NCBI GenBank assembly: GCA_947428935.1
Contig: CANENS010000008.1
Coordinates: forward strand, 1-58,335
From: an uncultured Candidatus Saccharibacteria bacterium
GTDB lineage: Bacteria; Patescibacteriota; Saccharimonadia; Saccharimonadales; Saccharimonadaceae
Direction: 5' to 3'
Length of the DNA: 58,335 bases
Below the pieces are notes generated by a model. That model was not told the origin of the DNA. It did no database searches and saw only the letters and a program-made list of their open reading frames with translations. Positions within the stretch are counted from its first letter, which is position 1. Every line of letters begins with the position of its first letter. Below, piece by piece: positions 38,909 through 48,544 of the stretch. The position numbers were made by a program, and so were the translations under genes.

Positions 38909-39604
38909 TTAACACGAGAATGGCTCATCGAAGTCGATTAACTCCGACCAAGCGTCGATCAGATCCATGAGATCGCACAGGCCGTGCTCCTCCAGGAAGA
39001 CATCGATCGCTTGTTTAGCTTCGAATGCGTCGAGCTCAGTCACGATCGTGCATTTTCGCGCACCAGATTCGCCGCGCGAGGTGCAGTAGGCTACCCAAGT
39101 CGCGTCGGTCACGTCGTAGCGAATAAGATTAACGCCTTGACCCTCATCGCCGCAAGCGTGAGCATCGACTTCACCATCACTGACCAGAACAGTATAGTCG
39201 TCGTCCGCCAAGTTGAAGGCGAAGCTATACAGTCCATCCGGCGTGTCGCAGCGCATAAAAGTGGCGCCATAAAGTCCTCTCTCCATTTCACTGGGGATGA
39301 ACTTCGCGCTACTTTTGCCGCCCCGATTCCAGAGCAAGAGCCAGCCGTGGCTTTGTTTGATGCGACGACAATATTTGTGTCCTGCACTCGAGCAAGCTGA
39401 GACCACGATTCGGGCATCGATGAAGCCGTACTCTTGTTCGATCGAGGCCATAGTGACGACCCTCCAACAGCTGTCGTCGTCGAAAATTTCGCCGCCAGCC
39501 TTAATGCAGGATTCGATCGAGTCGAGACCAGGGCGGTTGCTATAACCGCGTACGATCAACCCATTCTGGACTTCGAGTCCAATTTCCGTGACAAATTTAG
39601 ACAT
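38909..39604 (-). CDS. Unassigned protein, 231 aa
   Basis: Start at 39604 with AAAGGGGA upstream; the open frame to 39802 reads through the promoter and is not coding. Begins MSKFVTEIGLEVQNGLIVRGY. Cys-rich segments (SACSSAGHKYCRRI, RCDTPDG) and an acidic C-terminus (LMDLIDAWSELIDFDEPFSC). No known domain recognised. Confidence 0.7.
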   Translation of the reverse strand: MSKFVTEIGLEVQNGLIVRGYSNRPGLDSIESCIKAGGEIFDDDSCWRVVTMASIEQEYGFIDARIVVSACSSAGHKYCRRIKQSHGWLLLWNRGGKSSAKFIPSEMERGLYGATFMRCDTPDGLYSFAFNLADDDYTVLVSDGEVDAHACGDEGQGVNLIRYDVTDATWVAYCTSRGESGARKCTIVTELDAFEAKQAIDVFLEEHGLCDLMDLIDAWSELIDFDEPFSC

Positions 39605-39673
39605 ACAGATTTCCCCTTTTTTTTCGTTATGTCTTTTCTGGTTCCAAGGGTTCAACATAACCCTTATACTTCC

Positions 39674-39702
39674 ATTATAGCACACCTTATGCAAAAAGTC
39701 AA
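39674..39702 (-). promoter_or_regulatory. Promoter of the 38909 gene
   Basis: TTGACT (39702-39697), 17 bp, TATAAT (39679-39674); leader ~65 nt. Confidence 0.85.
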
Positions 39703-39878
39703 TAGAAATAACGCTTTTTTGTCGAAAAAGGGAGAAAATTGCCAAAAAACCGAACATTTTTGGTGAAAATTTAGTCCTAACGCGGGTTTTTCGTCTGCGC
39801 AATATCGATCAAGATTCGTGGATTTTGGCCAGTTTGAACTGGAATTTAGGATTTTTCGTAAAAATTCATCACAGAGTC

Positions 39879-39906
39879 TTGTAATTCACGAAAAAATCTG
39901 TATAAT
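39879..39906 (+). promoter_or_regulatory. rpoBC promoter
   Basis: TTGTAA (39879-39884), 16 bp, TATAAT (39901-39906) in CTGTATAATGG. Transcription should start near 39914, leaving a ~190-nt leader. Confidence 0.7.
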
Positions 39907-39913
39907 GGTTCAG

Positions 39914-40102
39914 AAGAAGTAGTGAGCGGTGTTTTTTGGTCAAGCTGGGAATTGGCGACTCTAGCAAGGTGAACATCGCAGTTAATCTTCGGCGCTAAAA
40001 ACCAAGGAGCTGAGCGAGAAATAAGTTTGCTTATTTTTCCGAAGCGACGCAGGTTTTTCTCGCTTGGCGAGAAAGATTATCAACACTAAGAGAGAGGAAA
40101 AA
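39914..40102 (+). promoter_or_regulatory. Structured rpoB leader, possible attenuator
   Basis: AAATAAG / CTTATTTTT (40019-40038) forms a terminator-like hairpin. AGCGAGAAA (40013-40021) can pair with TTTCTCGCT (40056-40064), while the same TTTCTCGC (40056-40063) can instead pair with GCGAGAAA (40067-40074). These pairings exclude one another, as in attenuators. Confidence 0.5.
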
Positions 40103-43100
40103 GTGGACCAATCAACTAAGAATAGTCGCACCTTTTTTACCGAGGGCGACCAAGCATTGCCAATTCCGGATCTGATTACTCATCAGAAGGATAGCTGGGA
40201 GGATTTCGTACGATCCGGACTACGCGAGGTATTTAATGAGCTGAACCCGATCGACGACTATACCGGGCAGAAGCTGTCGCTTCGCTTCAAGGATTACTAT
40301 TTTAAAGAGCCGGTTGAAGACGAAAAAACCACCAAGTACAACTTGTCGACTTATGCGGCACCGCTACATGTGCAGATCGAGTTGACTAATAAGGTAACTG
40401 GCGAGGTGAAGGAACAGGATATCTACTTTGGTGATTATCCTTGGATGACTGATCGCGCAACCTTCATCATCAATGGCACCGAGAGGGTGGTGGTTTCGCA
40501 GTTGATTCGTTCGGCTGGGGTTTTCTTTACCGCAGATGAGAATAACGGTAGACGCTATTATGGCGCTAAGGTGATCCCAGGGCGCGGTGCGTGGCTTGAG
40601 TTCGAAACCACCGTCGGTGGCTGTATTAACGTCAAAATCGACCGGCGACGCAAAATCCCAGTGACCACTTTCTTGCGAGCGCTAGGGATTGCGAAAGATG
40701 ACGAGATTCGCGCTAACTTCGCCGAAATTGACAATGGACCGATTAGCTATATCAATGCCACTTTAGAGAAAGACACCTCGACTGGACAATCGACCGCGTT
40801 GCTAGAAGTTTATCGGCGTTTGCGCCCAGGCGATTTAGCGACCGTGGAAAATGCAAAATCTATGATCGAACGCGCATTCTTCGATTATCGCCGTTATGAT
40901 TGTTCTCGTGTCGGGCGTTTTAAGCTTAATCAGCGACTTGGCTTCGATACACCGAATGATGAAGCTCATCGCACCTTGCAGATGAAGGATTTGATCGCGA
41001 TTATTAGCGAGATTATTCGTTTGAATAACACTCAAGAGCCGGCTGACGATATTGATTCGCTCTCGAATCGCCGCGTAAAATTGGTTGGTGAGTTGGTGCA
41101 GAGGCAATTCCGGCTCGGTATGCTTCGTCTGCAACGCAATATCTTGGACAGGATGTCGATGGTATCACCAGAAGAAGTTACGCCGTCGCAACTACTTAAT
41201 TCGCGTCCAGTAGTGGCAGCAGTGAAGGAATTCTTTTCCAGCTCGCAGCTTTCGCAGTTGATGGACGAAGTCAATAGCTATTCCGAGCTAGCGCATAAAC
41301 GTCGTCTCTCTAGCATGGGGCCAGGCGGTTTGACCAGGGAACGAGCTGGCTTTGACGTGCGCGATGCACACCCGACGCACTATGGCCGAATCTGTACTGT
41401 GGAAACTCCGGAAGGTGGGAACGTCGGCCTGGTACTTAACCTTGCCACCTATGCGCGTATTAACGAATACGGTTTTATTGAAGCACCTTACCGCGTAGTT
41501 AAAGACGGCAAAGTGACGGATGAGGTGGTTTACGTCGATGCTGCAACCGAAGATGAGATGATTATCGCCGATGCCTCGGTTAAGCTGGATAAGGATGGTA
41601 AGTTCGTCGAAGATTGGGTTTCGGCCCGTGTTAAAGGTCGGCCGAGCCAAGTTGCTTCAAATTTGGTGACCCACATCGATGCCGCGCATAAGGAGATCTT
41701 GGGCACTTCGGCTAGTTTGATCCCGTTTGTTGAGAAAAACCGTGTTGACCGTTCGCTCATGGCCTGCGCTATGCAGAAACAAGCCGTACCGCTATTGAAG
41801 AATGATGCCCCGATCGTTGGTACTGGCATTGAAGCTGAGGTTGCGCGCAATACTTCGCAGATCGTTATAGCTGAAGAAGACGGCGTGGTTACGAGAGCTG
41901 ATGGCGTTTCGGTAATAGTGAAGTACGATAAGTTGGGCGAGAAAGAATATTCGCTAGTTCACTTTGAGAAGACTAACGATGACCGCTGCTATAACCAGCG
42001 CACGAAGGTGACTCGAGGCCAAAAGGTAAAGCGTGGCGACATTCTGATCGAAGGAGCTTCGGTGAGCGATGGCGAATTGGCGCTCGGACGCGATTTACTG
42101 GTAGCATTTATGCCTTGGCGCGGATATAACATGGACGACGCCATTGTGATATCTTCGCGTTTAGTGGAAGAGGATAAACTGACATCGATCAATATTAAGG
42201 ACTTTGACGTCGAAGTACGAGAAACCAAGCTTGGGCCCGAGCAAGTGACGCGCGACATTCCGAATGTGCCAGAACGTAGCTTGCGGCATCTTGACGAAGA
42301 AGGTATTGTCGTGGTTGGTTCAGAGGTGCAGCCGGGCGATATTCTAGTTGGTAAGATTACACCAAAAGGTGAGCAGGAACTTAGCTCTGAAGAGAGGCTG
42401 CTCCGGGCGATCTTTGGCGAGAAAGCCAAGGATGTGCGCGACACTTCAGTGCGCATGAACGGCTCTTCCACTGGGAAAGTGGTTGGCGTACGCGTTTATA
42501 CGCACGAGGATGGCCACGAGTTGAAGGCTGGCGTGATTAAGCAAATCAAGATTTATGTCGCAGAGATGCGCAAAATTAGCGTTGGCGACAAAATTGCCGG
42601 CCGTCATGGTAATAAAGGCGTGGTTTCGCGTATTCTGCCGGTGGAGGATATGCCGTTCATGGAGGACGGTACTCCGATTGACGTATTGCTTTCGCCGATG
42701 GGTGTGCCGAGTCGTATGAACCTCGGTCAGCTGTTTGAAATTCACATCGGTATGGCGGCGCGAGCTCTGGGTTACAAAGTTGCCACTCCGCCGTTCAATG
42801 GTATTCCGGACGAAGTAATTTCTGATCAGCTTGAGAAGGCTGGTCTGCCACGAGACGGGCGCGTGCAGCTCTATGATGGCTTAACTGGAGAACCGTTTAA
42901 CGAACGGACGTCAGTCGGCGTGATGCATATGCTCAAGCTTCACCATATGGTCGAAGATAAAATTCACGCTCGCTCGATTGGTCCTTATACTAAGGTTACA
43001 CAGCAACCGCTAGGTGGTAAGGCTCAGAACGGCGGCCAGCGTTTCGGAGAAATGGAGGTTTGGGCTCTGGAGGCTTATGGTGCGGCTACCACACTTCAGG

Positions 43101-43507
43101 AGATGTTAACTATTAAGTCGGACGATGTTTACGGACGCGCCAAGGCTTACGAATCAATCATCAAACAAGAGCCGATCGAGGGACCGAAATTGCCAGAAGG
43201 CTTTAACGTCTTGGTGAAAGAATTCCAGGGCCTGGGCTTAAAAGTCGACTTGCTTGATCATGGTGATTCAACTGATGCTAGCGAGGTAATCGAAAAGACC
43301 TCACGTGCAATCGAAAAATCACAGGATGATAGTTTGATTTATAATCAGCGCGAAAAACAAGAGGCCTCACTTGAAGAAGCCGTAGATCTAGATAGTGAGG
43401 AAGCGGCACAGATATTGGATGATGAGGGAATACAAATAACTGAGGTCGATGAGACTGGTAGCGTGGACGCCCCTACTGAAACAGTTGACCTTGGAGAGGA
43501 GTTATAA
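40103..43507 (+). CDS. rpoB: RNA polymerase beta subunit
   Basis: Catalytic beta subunit. Start assigned to GTG at 40103, with AGAGAGG six bases upstream, giving a product that begins M-D-Q-S-T-K-N-S-R-T-F-F. A TTG at 40064 also opens the frame but lies inside a leader hairpin. ~1134 residues. Recognisable blocks: the rifampicin region (SQLSQLMDEVNSYSELAHKRRLS), GLTRERAGFDVRDAHPTHYGRI, GRDLLVAFMPWRGYNMDDAIVIS, GDKIAGRHGNKGVVS and the C-terminal QRFGEMEVWALEAYGA. The tail after ~1075 is acidic and unique. Confidence 0.97.
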   Translation: MDQSTKNSRTFFTEGDQALPIPDLITHQKDSWEDFVRSGLREVFNELNPIDDYTGQKLSLRFKDYYFKEPVEDEKTTKYNLSTYAAPLHVQIELTNKVTGEVKEQDIYFGDYPWMTDRATFIINGTERVVVSQLIRSAGVFFTADENNGRRYYGAKVIPGRGAWLEFETTVGGCINVKIDRRRKIPVTTFLRALGIAKDDEIRANFAEIDNGPISYINATLEKDTSTGQSTALLEVYRRLRPGDLATVENAKSMIERAFFDYRRYDCSRVGRFKLNQRLGFDTPNDEAHRTLQMKDLIAIISEIIRLNNTQEPADDIDSLSNRRVKLVGELVQRQFRLGMLRLQRNILDRMSMVSPEEVTPSQLLNSRPVVAAVKEFFSSSQLSQLMDEVNSYSELAHKRRLSSMGPGGLTRERAGFDVRDAHPTHYGRICTVETPEGGNVGLVLNLATYARINEYGFIEAPYRVVKDGKVTDEVVYVDAATEDEMIIADASVKLDKDGKFVEDWVSARVKGRPSQVASNLVTHIDAAHKEILGTSASLIPFVEKNRVDRSLMACAMQKQAVPLLKNDAPIVGTGIEAEVARNTSQIVIAEEDGVVTRADGVSVIVKYDKLGEKEYSLVHFEKTNDDRCYNQRTKVTRGQKVKRGDILIEGASVSDGELALGRDLLVAFMPWRGYNMDDAIVISSRLVEEDKLTSINIKDFDVEVRETKLGPEQVTRDIPNVPERSLRHLDEEGIVVVGSEVQPGDILVGKITPKGEQELSSEERLLRAIFGEKAKDVRDTSVRMNGSSTGKVVGVRVYTHEDGHELKAGVIKQIKIYVAEMRKISVGDKIAGRHGNKGVVSRILPVEDMPFMEDGTPIDVLLSPMGVPSRMNLGQLFEIHIGMAARALGYKVATPPFNGIPDEVISDQLEKAGLPRDGRVQLYDGLTGEPFNERTSVGVMHMLKLHHMVEDKIHARSIGPYTKVTQQPLGGKAQNGGQRFGEMEVWALEAYGAATTLQEMLTIKSDDVYGRAKAYESIIKQEPIEGPKLPEGFNVLVKEFQGLGLKVDLLDHGDSTDASEVIEKTSRAIEKSQDDSLIYNQREKQEASLEEAVDLDSEEAAQILDDEGIQITEVDETGSVDAPTETVDLGEEL

Positions 43508-43510
43508 TAT

Positions 43511-46500
43511 ATGGCTTGGATGGATAATTTTATAAGCGCCAACGATTTTGATTCGATTCGCTTGTCGGTTGCTAGTAAGGACGATATTTTAAATTGGAGC
43601 TACGGCGAAGTTCTCAAACCAGAGACAATTAACTATCGGACGCAGAAGCCGGAGCGCGATGGTTTGTTCTGTGAGCGGATTTTCGGACCGGTTAAGGATA
43701 TTAACCCGCACGATTCAAAATTAAAAGGAGTGCGCTCGCGCGAAGCTGCGGTCGACAAGGAAGGAAACCTGGTCACTAAATCGATTTCGCGACGCGAACG
43801 TATGGGGCATATTACCTTGGCGGCACCAGTTGCGCATATCTGGTTCATGCGAGGCACCCCCAGCGCACTGAGCGTCTTGCTGAATTTGACGATCAAAAAC
43901 ATCGAAAAAGTAGTTTACTTTGCGGCGTACTTGATTATTGACGCGAAAGAAGCCGAGATCGAACGGAAATTGCAGGATTTGGAAGCTAGCACCGAGGCAG
44001 CACGAGAAGCGATTCGCGTGCGCTACGAAAAAATGGCTGAAGATGCTAATGCGAATGTGCAGGCGCTGGCTGAGCAGCAAGCTAAGGAAACTGAAGAACT
44101 TGAAGCCGACTATGTTTCACGCAAAAATACGCTCGAAGGAATGCAAAAGGGTGCGATCATTAGCGAAGCGGCTTACCGCAATCTTCCGGAAGAATACGAA
44201 GACTTGATTGAGGTCGAAATGGGTGCCACCGCGATTAGCAAGCTGTTGGAGCAAATTGACCTAAAAGCCATGATTGCTGAATTGCAGGAGGATGTTGCTA
44301 ATTCTAAGGGGCAGAAACAAAAGCGGATCATGAAGAGGCTTAAAGTGCTCGAGGGCATGGAAGCGGCCGGCATCAAGCCGACCGACCTGATTCTGACTGT
44401 AATCCCAGTCATTCCCCCAGATCTACGCCCGATGATTTCCCTGCCAGGCGGCCGTTTTGCGACTTCTGATCTCAATGATCTATATCGCCGCGTGATCAAT
44501 CGGAATAATCGTTTAAAGAAGTTGATTGAGCTGAATGCTCCGGCGGTAATCTGTCACAACGAAATGCGTATGCTGCAAGAAGCAGCTGACGCTTTGATCG
44601 ATAACTCGGCAGTACACGGCAGTCGAAGTGCAAACGCTCAAAACGGGCGCCGAAAGCTGAAGAGTATTTCTGATCTTTTGAAAGGTAAGCAAGGTCGTTT
44701 TCGCCAGAACTTGCTCGGTAAGCGCGTTGATTACTCTGGTCGTTCGGTGATTGTGGTAGGTCCAGAACTAAAGCTTAACGAATGTGGCTTGCCGAAGCAG
44801 ATGGCGCTGGAGCTGTTTAAGCCATTCGTAATTTCCTGGTTGATGGCGAATGACTACGCGGCTAATATCCGTGCTGCAACGCGCATGATTGAAGCTGGAG
44901 AAGCCGTGGTGTGGGATGGTCTTGATGAAAGCATTAAAGGTAAATGGGTATTACTTAACCGTGCGCCGTCGTTGCACCGACTTTCGGTTCAGGCCTTCCA
45001 GCCTAAGCTAATTGATGGTAAGGCGATTCAGTTGCATCCGCTCGTGGCGTCTGGGTTTAATGCGGACTATGATGGTGACCAGATGGCGGTTCATCTTCCG
45101 CTTTCTGACGCTGCTCAGGCAGAGGCGGGCGAGCTTATGTCTGCCAGCAAGAACTTGCTCAAACCGGCTGACGGTGCGCCAGTACTTGCTATTTATCAGG
45201 ATGTGGTGTTAGGTATTTATTACTTAACTTATGATAAGCCAGGAACGGAAACTAAGGAAGTTAAGCCGTTTAGCTCAGTTTATGAGGCAGAAATGGCTTA
45301 TGATCAAGGATTGATTGCACTACAGACTCCAATTCGAGTTTTTGCAAAGGGCGAAATTCGGAATACGACTCTTGGTCGAGTGATCTTCAACGAGGTTTTA
45401 CCGAAAGAGTATGCTTATGACGATTCCGTGCAAACTAGCAAGCATCTGAAGAAGGTAATGGCCGACATCTTTGATCAGTATGGTGCGGATACGATGGTAA
45501 AAGTCGCGGATGATGTGAAGAATCTGGCCTTTGAATACGAAACAATTGCTTCGGTTTCCACCGCCAAGGATGACTATCCGACCTATCCAGAAATTGAAGA
45601 CTTCATTGCGGAGGGCGATGCAAAAACCGCTTTGATTCAAGAACAATACGACCAAGGTTTGGTGACCGAAGCTGAGCGCTATAGTCTGACTGTGGCAAAT
45701 TGGCGCGATATCGATAAACGCATTTCGGATTTCCTGAAGAGCAAACTAGCGAGTATGGATACTGACATTGCGGTTATGGTGAATTCCGGAGCTCGAGGTA
45801 GTATTTCGAATATTAAGCTGGCTTCCGCTGAGATCGGTATTATGGTCGATATTAATAATAATGAGATTGAGCTTCCGGTCAAATCGAGTTACAAGAAGGG
45901 TCTTAATACCCTGGAGTCCTTTATTGCTACGCGAGGAGCGCGTCAGGGACAGGTCTCCACTGCTTTGCGCACAGCGGATTCTGGTTACTTGACAAGGCGT
46001 CTGGTTGATGTTGCTCAAGACGTCTTCACTACTGACGAAGAAGCAAAAGATCCAGGTTTTGAGGTCTTTAAATCCGAGTCCGAGTACACTGGCATTGACT
46101 TTGCTGCTCGGATCGCTGGACGCTATACTGCCGAACCGGTGCCAGGTTACATCGGAGCTGACGAGCTAATTAGTCAAGATATTGCGGAACAGATTGCAGA
46201 TGACGATGATATCGAATCGATTAAAATTCAATCGGTTTTGACGACAACAGCCGTCAACGGAGTACCGCGCAAGGCTTACGGAGTCGACATGTCGACGCGC
46301 GAGCTAGTAAAACCACATCAACCTGTTGGCGTCATTGCTGCCCAATCGTTAGGCGAGCCGGGTACTCAGCTGACGTTGGACACGAAGCACGGTTCGGGCG
46401 TGGCCGGATCCGGTGCTATTGCCCGCGGTCTTCCACGTGTTGAAGAGCTGCTGGAGGCTCGTGCGCCAAAAGGGCAAGCTTATGTTACTCCGGTTGCTGG

Positions 46501-47359
46501 TACGGTTGAAATTTGGGAGGACGGCAACAAATATATCGCTCAGATCACTCCGGAGTCTGGCGCTACTACCCGACTGGTACTCGACGGCAGGACACCGCGA
46601 GTAAAAGATGGTGCAAGCGTAAAAGCAGGCGATGTATTGGCTGATCGTGGTAAAGGCAAAGAACCTTTGATTTCGGCAGTTGACGGTATTGCAGAACTGA
46701 CTGAAGGCGCAATTGTTTTAGTAGCAGAAGGTGGTGGTACCACAAGGATCGAGATGCCTGGTGATGTAGAAGTATTGGTTCAGAGCGGACAGCATCTGGA
46801 AGCGGGTGACCGTTTGACGACCGGCTCCTTGAATCTGCAAGATCTTTTGAAACACAAAGGTGCTGAAGAGACCGCACGGTATATCATGAACGACGTTACT
46901 TCGGTCTACGCAGCTCAGGGCCACGAAATTTCGGCGAAACACCTCGAGATCATCGTGCGCCAGATGTTTAGCCGCGTAATGATCGATGATGCAGGAGATT
47001 CTAGCTTTGTTTCAGGTGATATCATTTCGAAGGCTGCTATCTTGGACGAGAATAAGCGTCTCGAGGCAGAAGGAAAGGAGCCCGCGACTTACGAAAATCT
47101 ACTGCTTGGTATTACCAAGGTCTCGATTTGCTCGGATTCCTTCTTATCGGCCGCTTCGTTCCAAGACACCACTCGTGTTTTGATCAACGCTGCGATTAAC
47201 GGTCGAGTTGACCACCTGAACGGTCTTAAGGAGAACGTGATCATCGGCCGCAAGATTCCGGTCGGTACTGGTATTACGCCGCTTGACTTATCGAAAAATA
47301 GCGACGCGATCGAAAATGAAGATCTTCAGCCCACGGCGGAAGATTTAGCTGAAGTCTAG
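43511..47359 (+). CDS. rpoC: RNA polymerase beta' subunit without zinc-site cysteines
   Basis: Catalytic beta' subunit, 1282 residues, three bases after rpoB. The active-site loop is NADYDGDQM (517-525), with Tyr in place of the usual Phe; the bridge and trigger regions (GARGSISNIKLASAEIG, PVGVIAAQSLGEPGTQLTLDTKH) are present. The N-terminal zinc-ribbon site expected between GLFCERIFGP (51-60) and RRERMGH (94-100) has no cysteines. The second site, normally L-T-C and G-V-C-x-x-C-Y-G, reads LTTTAVNGVPRKAYG near 910-925. A coiled-coil-rich stretch lies at about 145-215. Confidence 0.97.
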   Translation: MAWMDNFISANDFDSIRLSVASKDDILNWSYGEVLKPETINYRTQKPERDGLFCERIFGPVKDINPHDSKLKGVRSREAAVDKEGNLVTKSISRRERMGHITLAAPVAHIWFMRGTPSALSVLLNLTIKNIEKVVYFAAYLIIDAKEAEIERKLQDLEASTEAAREAIRVRYEKMAEDANANVQALAEQQAKETEELEADYVSRKNTLEGMQKGAIISEAAYRNLPEEYEDLIEVEMGATAISKLLEQIDLKAMIAELQEDVANSKGQKQKRIMKRLKVLEGMEAAGIKPTDLILTVIPVIPPDLRPMISLPGGRFATSDLNDLYRRVINRNNRLKKLIELNAPAVICHNEMRMLQEAADALIDNSAVHGSRSANAQNGRRKLKSISDLLKGKQGRFRQNLLGKRVDYSGRSVIVVGPELKLNECGLPKQMALELFKPFVISWLMANDYAANIRAATRMIEAGEAVVWDGLDESIKGKWVLLNRAPSLHRLSVQAFQPKLIDGKAIQLHPLVASGFNADYDGDQMAVHLPLSDAAQAEAGELMSASKNLLKPADGAPVLAIYQDVVLGIYYLTYDKPGTETKEVKPFSSVYEAEMAYDQGLIALQTPIRVFAKGEIRNTTLGRVIFNEVLPKEYAYDDSVQTSKHLKKVMADIFDQYGADTMVKVADDVKNLAFEYETIASVSTAKDDYPTYPEIEDFIAEGDAKTALIQEQYDQGLVTEAERYSLTVANWRDIDKRISDFLKSKLASMDTDIAVMVNSGARGSISNIKLASAEIGIMVDINNNEIELPVKSSYKKGLNTLESFIATRGARQGQVSTALRTADSGYLTRRLVDVAQDVFTTDEEAKDPGFEVFKSESEYTGIDFAARIAGRYTAEPVPGYIGADELISQDIAEQIADDDDIESIKIQSVLTTTAVNGVPRKAYGVDMSTRELVKPHQPVGVIAAQSLGEPGTQLTLDTKHGSGVAGSGAIARGLPRVEELLEARAPKGQAYVTPVAGTVEIWEDGNKYIAQITPESGATTRLVLDGRTPRVKDGASVKAGDVLADRGKGKEPLISAVDGIAELTEGAIVLVAEGGGTTRIEMPGDVEVLVQSGQHLEAGDRLTTGSLNLQDLLKHKGAEETARYIMNDVTSVYAAQGHEISAKHLEIIVRQMFSRVMIDDAGDSSFVSGDIISKAAILDENKRLEAEGKEPATYENLLLGITKVSICSDSFLSAASFQDTTRVLINAAINGRVDHLNGLKENVIIGRKIPVGTGITPLDLSKNSDAIENEDLQPTAEDLAEV

Positions 47360-47377
47360 GCAACGAAAAGCAAGATT

Positions 47378-47413
47378 AAGGAACCCTTCCATTTTACAAT
47401 AGAAGGGTTCCTT
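47378..47413 (+). terminator. Terminator of rpoBC
   Basis: Twelve-base perfect stem AAGGAACCCTTC / GAAGGGTTCCTT with a 12-nt loop, ~20 nt after the rpoC stop. Confidence 0.85.
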
Positions 47414-47480
47414 GTCGGTGTCAAAAACATCCTGATACGATCTCCAGAAAAACCGTAGGCCGCAATATATGAAGATTATT

Positions 47481-48189
47481 TTAGGCGGAAGTGAACTTTT
47501 CTAATTCAAGGAATATCTGTTTGATTCGTTTTGCGACGCCTAAATTACCATCTACAAAAGTTCCATGGGGGAGAATATCTCACAATATCTCCACTAATAA
47601 GATATAATGCGTGCAACCTAGCACCACTGTATCGATTTTGCTAATGTTGTCAACACTAGCAAAGAGACCATTTATTTTTGCAATTGATCTGCGGACTAGC
47701 AGAAAAACTCGCATGATTTTCCTTAACTTTGGCGCATTGCTCAACCATATTGGCTAGACCGGGGCAAGCTAGCATAGTTAAGCTTTGGCTGGTGATATTT
47801 TGGCGAGCCAGACGTGCTACTTGTTCGGAAGTGACAGTATTTGGTGTCGCCATCAAAAGAATTTCGCGTCCGCCGTCATCGACAGCGAGCTTGATGGCTG
47901 GCTCTGTACCGACAAAAATAAGATCTGGATATTTTTGACGCAATAAACGGATGCATTTCGTGGTGGCGGTGTTACAGGCAATCACGACAATTTTCGCACC
48001 CTGTTTCTTAAGCTGATTAACGCTATGGCAAACAGTTGCATTTAGATCTTCTTCACTCAAATCGCCATACGCACGATATTTGTCATCTCGATAATATATC
48101 AACTCCGCGTTAGGCAATAATTTTTGAATGATCTGCAGGGTAGTAATTCCACCAACTCCCGAGTCGAATACTCCAATTCTAGGCTTCAT
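47481..48189 (-). pseudogene. murI: Decayed glutamate racemase
   Basis: Glutamate racemase makes D-glutamate for peptidoglycan. The first ~165 residues are sound: RIGVFDSGVGGITTLQ, then VVIACNTATTKC with the first catalytic Cys. The frame is then lost near 47690-47710. The missing C-terminal part continues in another frame (SKIDTVVLGCTHY with the second catalytic Cys, later GTFVDGNLGVAKRI) and contains an in-frame TGA near 47580 before the natural end at 47481. At least one frameshift and one nonsense change are therefore present. Sequencing error could explain the frameshift but less easily both. Confidence 0.8.
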
Positions 48190-48240
48190 ATAGAGAAGTA
48201 TGGCACAAAATCTCTAAAAATCTAAAGTTGATCAAAAATG

Positions 48241-48256
48241 TAGTATAATAAAAAGT
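48241..48256 (+). promoter_or_regulatory. Leaderless promoter of gatCAB
   Basis: TGTAGTATAAT with TATAAT at 48244-48249; the gatC ATG is at 48257 with no ribosome-binding site. Confidence 0.65.
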
Positions 48257-48544
48257 ATGGAAATTAATCAGGAGACTGTCTCGCATTTAGCGACGCTTTC
48301 GGACTTAGCTTTAGAGGAAGACGAAGCGCAGAAATTCGAAGGCGATATTGAAGAAATTATTAAGTATATTTCTCAGCTTGACGAATTGGATACAGCGGAC
48401 GTCGAACCGACTTACCAAGTTACCGGGCTAGAGAATGTTTGGAGGGTGGACGAGATTCGGCCGCAAGAAGTCAGTAGTGAAGAGTTACTGGTGCTAACGA
48501 AGGATACCGAAAAACAACAAATCAAAGTTCCGAGGGTACTCTAA
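48257..48544 (+). CDS. gatC: Asp/Glu-tRNA amidotransferase subunit C
   Basis: 95 residues. Stabilises GatA in the complex that converts Glu-tRNA(Gln) or Asp-tRNA(Asn) to the amide form. Typical start VSHLATLSDLALEEDEAQKF, the DIEEIIKYISQLDELDT helix, VEPTYQVTGLENVWRVDE, and ending IKVPRVL. It leads gatA directly. Confidence 0.95.
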   Translation: MEINQETVSHLATLSDLALEEDEAQKFEGDIEEIIKYISQLDELDTADVEPTYQVTGLENVWRVDEIRPQEVSSEELLVLTKDTEKQQIKVPRVL

